Part shown: positions 11,042 to 19,821 of the stretch, one piece after another
Position numbering within the stretch: the first letter of the stretch is position 1
Layout of the letters: every line of letters begins with the position of its first letter
Source of the DNA: Nonomuraea glycinis
GTDB taxonomy: Bacteria > Actinomycetota > Actinomycetes > Streptosporangiales > Streptosporangiaceae
Assembly (NCBI RefSeq): GCF_014646515.1
Contig: NZ_BMNK01000005.1
Location: 119,690 to 183,689 of the forward strand
Direction of reading: 5' to 3'
Length of the DNA stretch: 64,000 nucleotides
Program-made: the position numbers and the translations under genes
Notes under the pieces: generated by a model
What the model was told of the DNA's origin: nothing
Database searches by the model: none
The model's input: only the letters and a program-made list of their open reading frames with translations

Positions 11042-12175
11042 GTGCGGGGGAGCAGGCGGCGCGAACGCAGGCGGGTCACTCTGCCGACCTGGCTGTTCGC
11101 CGTCACGCTCGTCGTCGTCACCGCGCTCGTGGTCGGGCTCGACGCCGTGCTGGGCACGGCCGTGGGACTCGTGCCACTGCTGATCTTCCTGCCGGCGATC
11201 GTCGCGGCGCTGGGCACCATACCGCAGACCGCCTTCGCCTCCGCCTGGGTGTTCCTGGCGGTGTTCGCCGCCGCCGTCCGTCTGGGCGACAGCCTCGCCG
11301 AGAACCTGGGCGCGATCGGCTTCACCGCCGCGTTCGGCGTGCTGAGCGTCCTCGGCTGCCGCTACCGGATCCGCCGGGAGGAGGAGGTCCACCGGCTGCG
11401 CTCGGCCGCCGCGGCCCTGCAACGCGCGATCATGAGTCCGCTGCCACTGCGCACCGCGCAGGTGATCGTGGACGGCCTCTACCACCCGGTGGAGGAGGAC
11501 AGCATGGTCGGCGGCGACATGTACGAGGTGGCCCCCTCACCGTACGGAACCAGGGTGCTCATCGCCGACGTGCAGGGCAAGGGACTGCCGGCCATCGGGG
11601 AGGCCCTGGCCGTCGTGGGCGCGTTCAGGGAGGCGGCCTACCGCGAGAAGACGCTCATCGGCGTCGTGGACGCGCTGGAGAGCGCCGTGGTCCGGCACAA
11701 CACCTACGGCCGGCACGCCGATGAGCCCGAGCGCTTCGTCACCGCGCTCGTGCTCCACATCGGACAGGGACAGGGCGTCCAGGCGGTCAACTGCGGGCAC
11801 ATCGAGCCGTACCTGATCTACGACGGCCACGCCGGACAGGTGAGCCTCGGCGAGCCCGGGGTGCCGCTGGGCCTGGGCCGGCTGACCGCCGAGCCGCGCA
11901 CCAGCGCGTGGTTCGCCTTCCCGCCGACGGCGACGCTGCTGCTGTGCACCGACGGCGTCACCGAGGCCCGTGGGCCGGGCAGAGCCTTCTATCCGCTGGA
12001 CGAGCGGCTGCGCGAGTGGGCCGATGTCTCGCCCGGCAGGCTCGTGGACACGCTCCGCGCCGACCTGAGCGCGTTCATCGGAGCGGCCCCGCCGGACGAC
12101 ATCGCCGTCCTCATCCTGCACAGGGCTGACGCCGTGGCCGCTCCGGCGCGCACGCTTAAGCTCCCGGTGCCGTGA
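11042..12175 (+). CDS. Membrane-anchored SpoIIE-type PP2C phosphatase
   Basis: This 377-residue protein starts at GTG 11042, five bases after GGAGG (11032-11036). An arginine-rich start is followed by about four hydrophobic helices within residues 12-105 (for example TWLFAVTLVVVTALVVGLDA and VGLVPLLIFLPAIVAALG). A short coiled region (RREEEVHRLRSAAAALQR) leads to a SpoIIE/PP2C domain with GGDMYEV, DVQGKG, LLLCTDGVTEARG and PDDIAVLIL. It is a common actinomycete architecture, likely dephosphorylating a regulatory phosphoprotein at the membrane. It lies divergent from the chitinase gene. No sensor domain beyond the membrane part is visible. Confidence 0.9.
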   Translation: MRGSRRRERRRVTLPTWLFAVTLVVVTALVVGLDAVLGTAVGLVPLLIFLPAIVAALGTIPQTAFASAWVFLAVFAAAVRLGDSLAENLGAIGFTAAFGVLSVLGCRYRIRREEEVHRLRSAAAALQRAIMSPLPLRTAQVIVDGLYHPVEEDSMVGGDMYEVAPSPYGTRVLIADVQGKGLPAIGEALAVVGAFREAAYREKTLIGVVDALESAVVRHNTYGRHADEPERFVTALVLHIGQGQGVQAVNCGHIEPYLIYDGHAGQVSLGEPGVPLGLGRLTAEPRTSAWFAFPPTATLLLCTDGVTEARGPGRAFYPLDERLREWADVSPGRLVDTLRADLSAFIGAAPPDDIAVLILHRADAVAAPARTLKLPVP

Positions 12176-12279
12176 CAGGACCCGGGACCGTGAAGCGTCG
12201 GACGAGCTCCTGACGGAAGCTCGTCGTCACGCCCGCGTACGCGCCCGTCGAGGTCTCGCCGCCCAGGGCCGCGAGACCT

Positions 12280-12531
12280 TCAAAGCTTAAACAGCCTGGG
12301 GTACGGCGCGATGATGCGGTGGATCTCGGTGCCGAAGTCGACGAGCACCGCGATGTCCTCCTCGACACCTACGACATGGCCGAGACCGTACTTGTCGTGG
12401 CTGACCTTGTCCTGAACGACGAAATGGGGCAATGGTGGGGGTGGCACCTCGGGAACGTTGAAGGGACTTCCGGGCAGGGGACGCCGGGCCGCGGCTTTTC
12501 TGGGTTTCACTCCTTCTAGTATGCTCCCCAT
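12280..12531 (-). CDS. Small protein with Tudor-like domain
   Basis: An 83-residue protein whose C-terminal half reads VVQDKVSHDKYGLGHVVGVEE followed by VLVDFG, the pattern of the Tudor/SH3-like domain found at the end of UvrD/PcrA helicases and in small actinobacterial stand-alone proteins. The N-terminal 35 residues are basic and proline-rich. ATG at 12531 is used. There is no clear ribosome site, so it may be leaderless; an in-frame GTG follows eight codons later. It lies between convergent and divergent neighbours with no operon partner. A role in binding nucleic acid or RNA polymerase is inferred from the fold only. Confidence 0.65.
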   Translation of the reverse strand: MGSILEGVKPRKAAARRPLPGSPFNVPEVPPPPLPHFVVQDKVSHDKYGLGHVVGVEEDIAVLVDFGTEIHRIIAPYPRLFKL

Positions 12532-12603
12532 TTGCCACAGGTCTTGCCTAAGGGGCTCACGACGAGGCCGCGTTCTTGTCACTGTCCTGGGTAGGGGCCC
12601 CAC

Positions 12604-12753
12604 ATGACCAAGCTCATGGATCGGGTGCGCGCCTACATGCGCAGCCCTGAAGGCAAGCAGACGGTCGAGAAGGCCAAGCGGATGGCCAACGACCCGAACA
12701 ACCAGCAGAAGGCCAGGCGCTTCATGGACAAGTTCCGCTCACGTCACCACTGA
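12604..12753 (+). CDS. Conserved-type basic 49-residue protein
   Basis: ATG at 12604 opens a 49-residue frame, MTKLMDRVRAYMRSPEGKQT to KFRSRHH, ending at TGA 12751-12753. It is strongly helical and basic, with MRSPEGKQTVEKAKRMANDP and QQKARRFMDKFR. Its codon use is typical of the genome. It is divergent from the Tudor-like gene, and a perfect hairpin follows 31 bp after the stop. Small proteins of this kind occur widely in actinomycetes; no function is known to me. Confidence 0.7.
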   Translation: MTKLMDRVRAYMRSPEGKQTVEKAKRMANDPNNQQKARRFMDKFRSRHH

Positions 12754-12784
12754 CCATCGCGACGTCCGTCACATCAGCGCACAC

Positions 12785-12820
12785 CACCGGCGCCCGCGCC
12801 GTGAAGGGCGGGCGCCGGTG
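12785..12820. terminator. Bidirectional terminator hairpin
   Basis: The 13-bp arms CACCGGCGCCCGC and GCGGGCGCCGGTG pair perfectly around a 10-base loop. The hairpin separates the small plus-strand gene from the convergent aminopeptidase gene, ending 6 bp before the latter's stop. Confidence 0.85.
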
Positions 12821-12826
12821 CGTGGG

Positions 12827-14377
12827 CTAGTTGAGGGACTCGGCGGGGCCGTGCCGGTGCGGGGCCGTGGTGCGGGCGGCGCCGGCCGGGGCAGGAGCGC
12901 CGGTGCCGATCGTGCCGGTGTCGAAGGCGTACGTCGCCACCAGGGTCGCGATCGCGTCGGCGTTCACGTCCAGCGCCTTGGCGCTGATGTTCTTGATGGT
13001 GTCGCAGGCGCTGTGGTAGCAGGGGTCGAGGGGAATGCCCGCGGTGCCGCCGAAGATCGCGGCCTCCTCCTCGGTCTTGAGCACCTCGGCGCCGGTGAAC
13101 AGGCCACCCGCCGGGATGCCGGCGGCGATGAACGCCCCGTAGTCCGAGCGGCCGGTGAACGCGGTCGCCGTGAACGGCAGGCGGCGGCCGGTGTAGAACT
13201 TCTCGAAGTCCTCCTCGATCTGCGCCGAACCCTCCGGGCCGGCCGTGCCGAAGGCGTCACCGTCGCCGTCGTAGATGCCGAAGGTGTAGTTCGGCGAGCC
13301 GATCATGTCGAAGTTGAGGTAGAGGGTGATCTTCTCCCGTTCCTCCGGCGTCAGCGCGTCCACGTAGTGCTGCGAGCCCAGCAGGCCGAACTCCTCGGCC
13401 CCCCAGAAGGCGAAGCGCACCTTGTTCTTCGGCTTGGTCTTGGCGAACTGGAGCGCGACCTCCAGGATGCCGGCGCTGCCCGAGCCGTTGTCGTTGATGC
13501 CCGGCCCCTCCTGGACGCTGTCCAGGTGCGCGCCGGCCATGACGACGTTGTTCGGGTCGCCCTTCTTGGTCTCGGCGATCACGTTGTACGTGGTCCTGGT
13601 CTCGGAGATCGGGTCCCAGTTCATCGTGACCGAGGTGCCGGCCGTGGCGGCGAGCTCCGCGCCGACGGCGAAGCTGGTGAAGAACGACGGGATCGTCACG
13701 CCGGGGCCGCCGAGCACCGGGTTCAGGTCGATCTCGGTGCGGCCTTCCTGGCCCTCGTTGAACACGATGGCGCCGGAGGCGCCCGCCGCCATGGCGTTGT
13801 CCACCTTGACGCGGAAGTTGCAGGTGCCGCGCTGCATGAGGGCGATGCGGCCGGCGACGAAGCCGTCGAAGTCGCTCGCCTCACAGCCGGAGGAGGAGCT
13901 GTTGGCCGCCGGGCCGGGCGGCAGCACCAGGTCCACGGCCTGCGTCTGACCGCTCACCGAGCCGGCCGGCGAGTCGCCCATGGCCACGTAGTCGCTGAAG
14001 AACCCGTAGGTGTACGTCTTCGGATCCGGGCTGGTGCGCCGCAGCACCGGCGGGGTCCGGTAGCCCTCGAACAGGAACTCGAACGGCTGCACCGTCACCC
14101 GGTAACCGGCCGCCCGCAGCCTTCCGGCGACGTAGTCGCGGGAGAGGTCAAAGCCCCGGGTGCCGGACACCCGGGTGTCGTTGTTGACCTTCGCGATCGC
14201 CTGCAACACCTGGAGGTGCTTGGTGACGTTCTTGCCCGAGACGGCCTTGACCAGGTCGCGGACGGGGTCCTTGTGGGGGCGTGGATGGGCGTTGGCCGTG
14301 CCGGGCAAGGCGACGCAGGACAGCGTCATGGCGGCGACGACCACGCCGAGCACGCCCTTGCGGAAGCGGGAACGCAT
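12827..14377 (-). CDS. Secreted M28 aminopeptidase with PA domain
   Basis: This 516-residue zinc aminopeptidase is exported by a Sec signal peptide ending near GTANAHP. ATG at 14377 is preceded by GAGGAG. A PA domain (about 130-240, including CEASDFDGFVAGRIALMQRG and CNFRVKVDNAMAAG) is inserted before the M28 catalytic core. Di-zinc ligands are visible in order: GAHLDSV, NDNGSG, the catalytic AEE, FDMIGS and YHSACD. It resembles the Streptomyces griseus aminopeptidase group and probably releases N-terminal hydrophobic residues from extracellular peptides. The gene appears monocistronic. Confidence 0.93.
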   Translation of the reverse strand: MRSRFRKGVLGVVVAAMTLSCVALPGTANAHPRPHKDPVRDLVKAVSGKNVTKHLQVLQAIAKVNNDTRVSGTRGFDLSRDYVAGRLRAAGYRVTVQPFEFLFEGYRTPPVLRRTSPDPKTYTYGFFSDYVAMGDSPAGSVSGQTQAVDLVLPPGPAANSSSSGCEASDFDGFVAGRIALMQRGTCNFRVKVDNAMAAGASGAIVFNEGQEGRTEIDLNPVLGGPGVTIPSFFTSFAVGAELAATAGTSVTMNWDPISETRTTYNVIAETKKGDPNNVVMAGAHLDSVQEGPGINDNGSGSAGILEVALQFAKTKPKNKVRFAFWGAEEFGLLGSQHYVDALTPEEREKITLYLNFDMIGSPNYTFGIYDGDGDAFGTAGPEGSAQIEEDFEKFYTGRRLPFTATAFTGRSDYGAFIAAGIPAGGLFTGAEVLKTEEEAAIFGGTAGIPLDPCYHSACDTIKNISAKALDVNADAIATLVATYAFDTGTIGTGAPAPAGAARTTAPHRHGPAESLN

Positions 14378-14504
14378 GATTGCTCCTCGGAACATCGGGG
14401 GGTGACCCGGGTCAAAGTGCGCGCGTTCCCTGAACGTACGGATAAATCAGGAAATGCAGGAGAGGGCGGGATGTCTCTGTTGCATCACGGAGTCCGAACG
14501 TGCC

Positions 14505-14560
14505 GCTCAGGCCTTCGGCGCGGTCTCGTGCGGCTCAGGCCTTCGGCGCGGTCTCGTGCG
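14505..14560. repeat. 28-bp perfect tandem duplication at the end of the lrp gene
   Basis: Positions 14505-14532 and 14533-14560 are identical 28-mers. The second copy encodes the last residues, HETAPKA, and the stop of the Lrp regulator. The first lies just beyond the stop. The coding frame is unaffected. Confidence 0.9.
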
Positions 14561-14987
14561 TCCACGAGCCGAGCACCAGCAGCGTCTTGGTCCCGGTGAC
14601 GTCCCCGGCGCGGCGCAGCCGGTCGATGACCTGCTGCAGATGGCCGAGGTCGCGCGCCCGTACGTGGATCATCGCGTCCGGGTCGCCCGCGATGGTGAAC
14701 ACCTCCTGCACCTCCGGCACGTCGACCGTGGTGCGGACGATGTCGGCGACCGGGGTGGTGCCGGGATAGCGCAATTCGGTGAAGGCCTCGATGCCCCAGC
14801 CGAGCCTGGCGTAGTCGATCTGGACGGTGAAGCCGGTGATCACGCCGATGTCGCGCAGCCGGTCCACCCGCCGTTTGACGGCGGCCACGGACAGTCCCAC
14901 CTTGTCCGCCATCTCGGAGAACGTCCGGCGCCCGTCCTCGCGCAGCAGACGCAGCACATGATGATCGATCTCGTCCACCTCGGGCAT
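14535..14987 (-). CDS. Lrp/AsnC-family regulator
   Basis: This 150-residue regulator has an N-terminal helix-turn-helix (about 5-50, DHHVLRLLREDGRRTFSEMA and VGLSVAAVKRRVDRLRDIGVI) and a C-terminal RAM/ACT-like ligand-binding domain (about 65-145, with IAGDPDAMIHVRARDL). Lrp proteins form octamers and respond to amino acids. It is divergent from the indolepyruvate ferredoxin oxidoreductase gene, which degrades aromatic or other amino-acid-derived 2-oxo acids, so an amino-acid signal controlling that gene is likely. A long-spaced inverted repeat lies in the shared promoter. Confidence 0.93.
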   Translation of the reverse strand: MPEVDEIDHHVLRLLREDGRRTFSEMADKVGLSVAAVKRRVDRLRDIGVITGFTVQIDYARLGWGIEAFTELRYPGTTPVADIVRTTVDVPEVQEVFTIAGDPDAMIHVRARDLGHLQQVIDRLRRAGDVTGTKTLLVLGSWTHETAPKA

Positions 14988-15005
14988 GCCAGAACCATCC
15001 CATCA

Positions 15006-15055
15006 GACGCAAACAAAGCAGGCCATCTCTAGCAGGAACTATAACTTTTTGCGTC
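15006..15055. promoter_or_regulatory. Probable Lrp operator in the divergent promoter
   Basis: GACGCAAA (15006-15013) and TTTGCGTC (15048-15055) form a perfect 8-bp inverted repeat with centres 42 bp apart, four helical turns, flanking an AT-rich promoter patch. The spacing suits wrapping by an Lrp-type oligomer. The assignment rests on position and symmetry. Confidence 0.55.
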
Positions 15056-15143
15056 TTTGTCCGATCCGGTCGTCGGATACTTGCGCAGCCCCGTCCGCGT
15101 TGCTGTGCTATGGCTCACACCACGAAGCCCAGGAGGTTCCGGC

Positions 15144-18100
15144 GTGAGCACGACACCCGTGTCGCTGGACGACAGGTACACCGCCACCGGCGGCCGCGTG
15201 CTGATGTCCGGCATCCAGGCCCTGGTCCGCCTGACCTTGGAACAGCGCCGCCTCGACGAGCGACGCGGACTCGACACCCGCGTCCTCGTCACCGGCTACC
15301 AGGGCTCCCCGCTGGGCGGGGTCGACATGGAGATGGGCCGGGCCGCGCGCTTCCTCGACCCGGCGGGCGTGGTCTTCCGCGCCGGCCTGAACGAGGAGCT
15401 CGCCGCCACCGCCGTGGCCGGCACCCAGCTGCTCGACCGGCTCCCCGGCAAACGCCACCAGGGCGTGACCGGCTTCTGGTACGGCAAGAACCCGGGCCTC
15501 GACCGGGCCGCCGACGCCATCCGGCACGGCAACGTGGCCGGCACCGCCGCGCTCGGCGGCGCCGTGGCCTGGATCGGCGACGACCCCGGCAGCAAGTCCT
15601 CCACCGTGCCGAGCTCCTGCGAGCCGATGGTGCAGAGCCTGTCCATGCCGCTGCTGGCGCCCGGCTCGATCGCGGAGATCATCGAGTACGGGCTGCACGC
15701 CGTCGCCCTGTCCCGCGCCACCGGCCTGTGGACCGCTCTGAAGATCGTCGCGGACATCGCCGACGCGTCCGCCACCGTGGACCTCGGCCGGCTGTCCGAC
15801 GGCGTCCCGGCCCCCGATCACGCCGACCGTGGCACCGCTCCGGCCCTGGTCGGCCCGGCCTCGCTGGACGCCGAGCACGACATGCTCACCCGCAGGCTCG
15901 ACCTGGCCCGCGCCTACGCCCGCGCGCACGGGCTCAACCGAGTGGTCTCCACCGCGCCGGACGCCACCCTGGGCATCCTCGCCTCCGGCACCGGCTTCGC
16001 CGTGGTCCAGCGGGCGCTGGCCGACCTCGGTGTGGACGAGGCCGCGATGGACGCGCTCGGGCTACGGCTGATCAAGCTCGCCATGCCCTTCCCGCTCGAC
16101 CCCGCCGAGCTGGCCGCCATGACCGGCGACCTGGAGCGGGTGCTCGTCGTGGAGGACAAGGTGCCGTTCCTGGAAGGGCAGCTCAAGCAGGCACTGTACG
16201 GCCGCGCGCACACCCCCGCCGTGACCGGCCGCGAGCTGCTCACCGCCCGCGGCACCCTCGGCGCCGAGGACGTGGCCAAGGCGCTGGCCACCTGCGTCGG
16301 CGCCGACCGGCTGCCCCGCCAAGCCGTCCACCTGGCACCCGTAAAGCCCGCCCGGCGCATGCTGCCGATGGTCGCGGCGCGGACCCCGTACTTCTGCTCC
16401 GGCTGCCCGCACAACGCCTCCACCCGCGCCGACGACAGCACGCTGGTCGGCGTCGGGATCGGCTGCCACGCGATGATCGCGCTGGACGGCGGCGGGCGCG
16501 GCAACCAGATCGGCATCACCCAGATGGGCGGCGAAGGAGCCCAGTGGATCGGCCTGGCGGACTTCACCGACGACCGCCACTTCGTGCAGAACCTCGGCGA
16601 CGGCACCTTCCACCACTCCGGCTCCCTCGCCATCCGGGCCGCCGTCGCCGCCGGCGTGCGGATCACGTACAAACTGCTCTACAACGACGCGGTCGCCATG
16701 ACCGGCGGGCAGCGCGCCGAGGGCCGCCTGGACGTGCCCGCGCTCACGCGAGCCCTGGAGGTCGAGGGCGTACGGCGCATCGTCGTCACCAGTCCCGAGC
16801 CCGAGACGTACCGGGGGGTCCGGCTCGCGGGGATCGCCACCGTGCGGCACCGCGACGACCTCGCCGAGGTCGAGCGGGACCTCGCCGCGCTGGACGGCGT
16901 CACCGTGCTCATCCACGACGACCGGTGCGCCGCCGAGGAGCGGCGGCTGCGCAAGCGCGGCAAACTGCCCACGCCGGTGGCCAAGGTCGTGGTGAACGAG
17001 CGGGTCTGCGAAGGGTGCGGCGACTGCGGGGAGAAGTCCACGTGCCTGTCGGTGCAGCCGGTGGAGACGGAGTACGGCCGCAAGACCCGCATCCACCAGG
17101 CGTCCTGCAACACCGACCTGAGCTGCCTCAAGGGCGACTGCCCGTCGTTCCTGCTCGTCGAGCCCGGCACCCGCCAGGCGCGGCCGGTGCCCGAGCTGCC
17201 CGTGGAGCTGCCCGAGCCGGTCGGCCGGGTCGGCGGCGAGTCGGTGCTCATCAGGATGCCCGGCATCGGCGGCACCGGCGTCGTCACCGTCTCGCAGATC
17301 CTGCAGATGGCCGCCCACCTCGACGGCCTGCACGCGGCCGGGCTGGAGCAGACCGGGCTCGCGCAGAAGGGCGGGCCGGTGGTCAGCGACGTGCGCGTCT
17401 CGCGGCGGCCGGTCGAGGGCTCGGTGCGGGCCTCGCGGGGCACCGCCGACGTGCTCATCGGGTTCGACGTGCTGGGGGCCGCCGCTGACGGGAACCTGGC
17501 CGTCGCCTCGCCCGGCCGTACCGTCGCCGTGGTCAACACCTCGATCGTGCCCACCGCCGCGATGGTGACCGGCCGCGCCACCCTGCCCGGCTCGCCCGCC
17601 GACGCGATCGTCCGGGTCGAGTCCGCCACCCGGCCCGGCGAGAATCTCTACCTCGACGCCCACGGCCTGTCCGAGGCGCTGTTCGCCGACCACATGCCCG
17701 CCAACATGCTGCTCATCGGCGCCGCCTACCAGCACGGCTGCCTGCCGATCTCGGCCGACGCCATCGAGCGGGCGATCCGGCTCAACCAGGCCGCCGTCGA
17801 ACGGAACCTCGCCGCCTTCCGCTGGGGCCGCGCCGCCGTGGTGGACCTCGCGGCCGTGCTCGCCGCCGTGGCCCCGGAGCCCGCCTTCACCGAACCGGCC
17901 GTCGGGCTGGAGGAGGCGGTGGCCCTGCGCGTCGCCGACCTGACCGGCTATCAGAACGCTGCCTACGCGCGTACGTACGCTGAGGAAGTGAGCCACGTGA
18001 CGGCGCTCGCCACCGCGCGCGCCGGCCAGGAGGACGGGGAGCGGATCGCGCTCGCCTACGCCAGGAGCCTGCACCGGCTGATGGCGTACAAGGACGAGTA

Positions 18101-18551
18101 CGAAGTCGCGCGGCTGCACCTGGACCCGCGGGAGAAGGCCGTGCGGGAGCGGGAGTTCGGCGCGGACGCCGTGGTGTCGGTGCTGCTGCACCCGCCGGCG
18201 CTGCGGGTCCTGGGGATGAAGCGCAAGATCAAGCTGCGGCGGTCGGCCGGGGTGCTCTTCCGGGGCTTGCGCGCGGCTCGGGTGCTGCGCGGCACCGCGC
18301 TCGATGTGTTCGGGTACGCGGGGGTACGGCGGGTCGAACGTGCGCTGATCACCGAATATCGTGAGTTGATGCGTGACGCACTTGTCCGGCTAACTCCCGG
18401 TACCGCAGAGGCGGTCGTCTCGCTCGCCGCGCTGCCGGAGATGATCCGTGGGTACGAGGACATCAAGCTGGCTCGTGTCGCCGAGTGGCGTGAGCAGTGC
18501 CGGGCCGAGCTGGCCCGGTTGGACGAGCCCGCCGCGCACCCCGCCCTGTGA
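15144..18551 (+). CDS. Indolepyruvate ferredoxin oxidoreductase, fused alpha/beta form
   Basis: This 1135-residue enzyme starts at GTG 15144 after an AGGAGG site. It oxidatively decarboxylates arylpyruvates or related 2-oxo acids to acyl-CoA using ferredoxin. The order is: pyrimidine-binding domain (GYQGSPLGGVDMEMGR), thiamine-diphosphate domain (FCSGCPHNAST, GIGCHAMIALDG, GDGTFHHSGSLAIRAAV and LYNDAVAMTGGQ), a 4Fe-4S module near residues 620-660 (CEGCGDCGEKSTC and CLKGDC), then the gamma-like domain (MPGIGGTGVVTVSQIL) and a C-terminal helical region. It is divergent from an Lrp gene and followed, 9 bp later, by an acyl-CoA dehydrogenase, suggesting amino-acid catabolism. Confidence 0.94.
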   Translation: MSTTPVSLDDRYTATGGRVLMSGIQALVRLTLEQRRLDERRGLDTRVLVTGYQGSPLGGVDMEMGRAARFLDPAGVVFRAGLNEELAATAVAGTQLLDRLPGKRHQGVTGFWYGKNPGLDRAADAIRHGNVAGTAALGGAVAWIGDDPGSKSSTVPSSCEPMVQSLSMPLLAPGSIAEIIEYGLHAVALSRATGLWTALKIVADIADASATVDLGRLSDGVPAPDHADRGTAPALVGPASLDAEHDMLTRRLDLARAYARAHGLNRVVSTAPDATLGILASGTGFAVVQRALADLGVDEAAMDALGLRLIKLAMPFPLDPAELAAMTGDLERVLVVEDKVPFLEGQLKQALYGRAHTPAVTGRELLTARGTLGAEDVAKALATCVGADRLPRQAVHLAPVKPARRMLPMVAARTPYFCSGCPHNASTRADDSTLVGVGIGCHAMIALDGGGRGNQIGITQMGGEGAQWIGLADFTDDRHFVQNLGDGTFHHSGSLAIRAAVAAGVRITYKLLYNDAVAMTGGQRAEGRLDVPALTRALEVEGVRRIVVTSPEPETYRGVRLAGIATVRHRDDLAEVERDLAALDGVTVLIHDDRCAAEERRLRKRGKLPTPVAKVVVNERVCEGCGDCGEKSTCLSVQPVETEYGRKTRIHQASCNTDLSCLKGDCPSFLLVEPGTRQARPVPELPVELPEPVGRVGGESVLIRMPGIGGTGVVTVSQILQMAAHLDGLHAAGLEQTGLAQKGGPVVSDVRVSRRPVEGSVRASRGTADVLIGFDVLGAAADGNLAVASPGRTVAVVNTSIVPTAAMVTGRATLPGSPADAIVRVESATRPGENLYLDAHGLSEALFADHMPANMLLIGAAYQHGCLPISADAIERAIRLNQAAVERNLAAFRWGRAAVVDLAAVLAAVAPEPAFTEPAVGLEEAVALRVADLTGYQNAAYARTYAEEVSHVTALATARAGQEDGERIALAYARSLHRLMAYKDEYEVARLHLDPREKAVREREFGADAVVSVLLHPPALRVLGMKRKIKLRRSAGVLFRGLRAARVLRGTALDVFGYAGVRRVERALITEYRELMRDALVRLTPGTAEAVVSLAALPEMIRGYEDIKLARVAEWREQCRAELARLDEPAAHPAL

Positions 18552-18560
18552 GGAGTGACC

Positions 18561-19700
18561 GTGACCGTTGACCGCCTGCTGCCCGGCCAGGACGCCGCAG
18601 ACCTGATCGAGCTGACCCGTGAGATCGCCGACAAGGAGCTCGGGCGGCGGGTCGATGAGCATGAGAAGGCCGAGACCTACCCCGAAGGGTTGTTCGCGAC
18701 CTTGGGGGAGGCTGGGTTGCTCGGGCTGCCTTATCCGGAGGAGTTCGGTGGGGGTGGGCAGCCGTACGAGGTGTATCTGCAGGTGATCGAGGAGCTGGCG
18801 GCGCGGTGGGCGGCCGTGGCGGTGGCCACCAGTGTGCATACGCTGGCCTGTTTTCCGGTGGCCACGTATGGGAGCGCTGCGCAGCGGGAGCGGTGGCTGC
18901 CTCGGATGCTGGCGGGGGAGCTGGTCGGGGGGTACAGCTTGTCGGAGCCGCAGGCCGGGTCGGACGCGGCTGCGCTGACCTGCAAGGCTTCCAAGGTCGA
19001 GGGCGGGTATCGCGTCACGGGGAACAAGGCGTGGATCACCCATGGGGGTAAGGCTGACTTCTATGCGCTGTTCGTCCGGACTGGGGAGGGGAGTCGGGGG
19101 ATCTCCTGTTTTCTGGGGCCTGGGGCGGCTGACGGGCTGACCTTTGGGCGGCCTGAGGAGAAGATGGGGCTGCACGGGGTGCCCACCACCTCAGCCCATT
19201 ACGACGGGGTGATGCTGGAGGACGATCGGCTGCTGGGGGAGGAGGGGCAGGGGCTGCAGATCGCCTTCAGCGCCCTGGACTCCGGGCGGTTGGGGATCGC
19301 TGCTTGTGCTACCGGGTTGGCTCAGGCTGCTTTGGACGAGGCCGTTGCCTATGCCAAGGAGCGGCAGACCTTCGGGAAGAAGATCATCGACCATCAAGGG
19401 CTTGGGTTCCTGCTGGCTGACATGGCGGCTGGGGTGGACAGCGCTCGGGCCACCTACCTGGACGCGGCTCGACGGCGGGATGCGGGGTTGCCGTACAGCC
19501 GGCAGGCCAGCGTCGCGAAGCTGGTGGCGACGGACACCGCGATGAAGGTGACGACGGACGCGGTGCAGGTCTTCGGGGGGTACGGGTACACGCGGGAGTT
19601 CCGGGTCGAGCGGTACATGCGCGAGGCGAAGATCATGCAAATCTTCGAGGGCACGAACCAGATCCAGCGCCTGGTCATCAGCAGGCATCTGGCCCGCTGA
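18561..19700 (+). CDS. Acyl-CoA dehydrogenase
   Basis: This 379-residue FAD enzyme starts at GTG 18561, five bases after AGGAG; a second GTG at 18555 is too close to that site. Family marks are GYSLSEPQAGSDA, GNKAWITHGG, the mid-domain RLGIAACATGLAQAALDEAV, QTFGKKIIDHQ, FGGYGYTREFRVERYMRE and FEGTNQIQRLVISRHL, with the catalytic glutamate in FEGTNQ. It probably oxidises the acyl-CoA formed by the upstream oxidoreductase. Third-position GC is visibly lower than in the upstream gene. Its final 71 bp plus terminator are duplicated 3.8 kb downstream. Confidence 0.94.
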   Translation: MTVDRLLPGQDAADLIELTREIADKELGRRVDEHEKAETYPEGLFATLGEAGLLGLPYPEEFGGGGQPYEVYLQVIEELAARWAAVAVATSVHTLACFPVATYGSAAQRERWLPRMLAGELVGGYSLSEPQAGSDAAALTCKASKVEGGYRVTGNKAWITHGGKADFYALFVRTGEGSRGISCFLGPGAADGLTFGRPEEKMGLHGVPTTSAHYDGVMLEDDRLLGEEGQGLQIAFSALDSGRLGIAACATGLAQAALDEAVAYAKERQTFGKKIIDHQGLGFLLADMAAGVDSARATYLDAARRRDAGLPYSRQASVAKLVATDTAMKVTTDAVQVFGGYGYTREFRVERYMREAKIMQIFEGTNQIQRLVISRHLAR

Positions 19701-19821
19701 CCTTCTTCGGTCCGCACCCACCCGCTGACCATCTGAGGGGTGGGCCGTCTGCTGCCCACCCCGCTTTCAAAGGGCCTCGCTACGCTCGGGCTGTCTTCCT
19801 GGGGCGCGCCTGGGGGCGCGC
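19630..19821. repeat. Repeat R1, copy 1 (acyl-CoA dehydrogenase 3' end plus terminators)
   Basis: This 192-bp block covers the last 71 bp of the acyl-CoA dehydrogenase gene and 121 bp of trailer. It recurs at 23407-23597 in the same orientation with six single-base differences and one short indel. The right boundary coincides with the end of a GC-rich hairpin. Together with R2 it forms an interleaved pattern R1-R2-R1'-R2'. Confidence 0.95.
19737..19762. terminator. Acyl-CoA dehydrogenase terminator
   Basis: The arms GGGGTGGGC and GCCCACCCC pair over 9 bp with an 8-base loop, 37 bp after the stop. A second hairpin (GCGCGCC/GGCGCGC, 19804-19821) closes the repeat. Both are preserved in R1 copy 2, where a base change falls in the second loop only. 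Confidence 0.75.
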
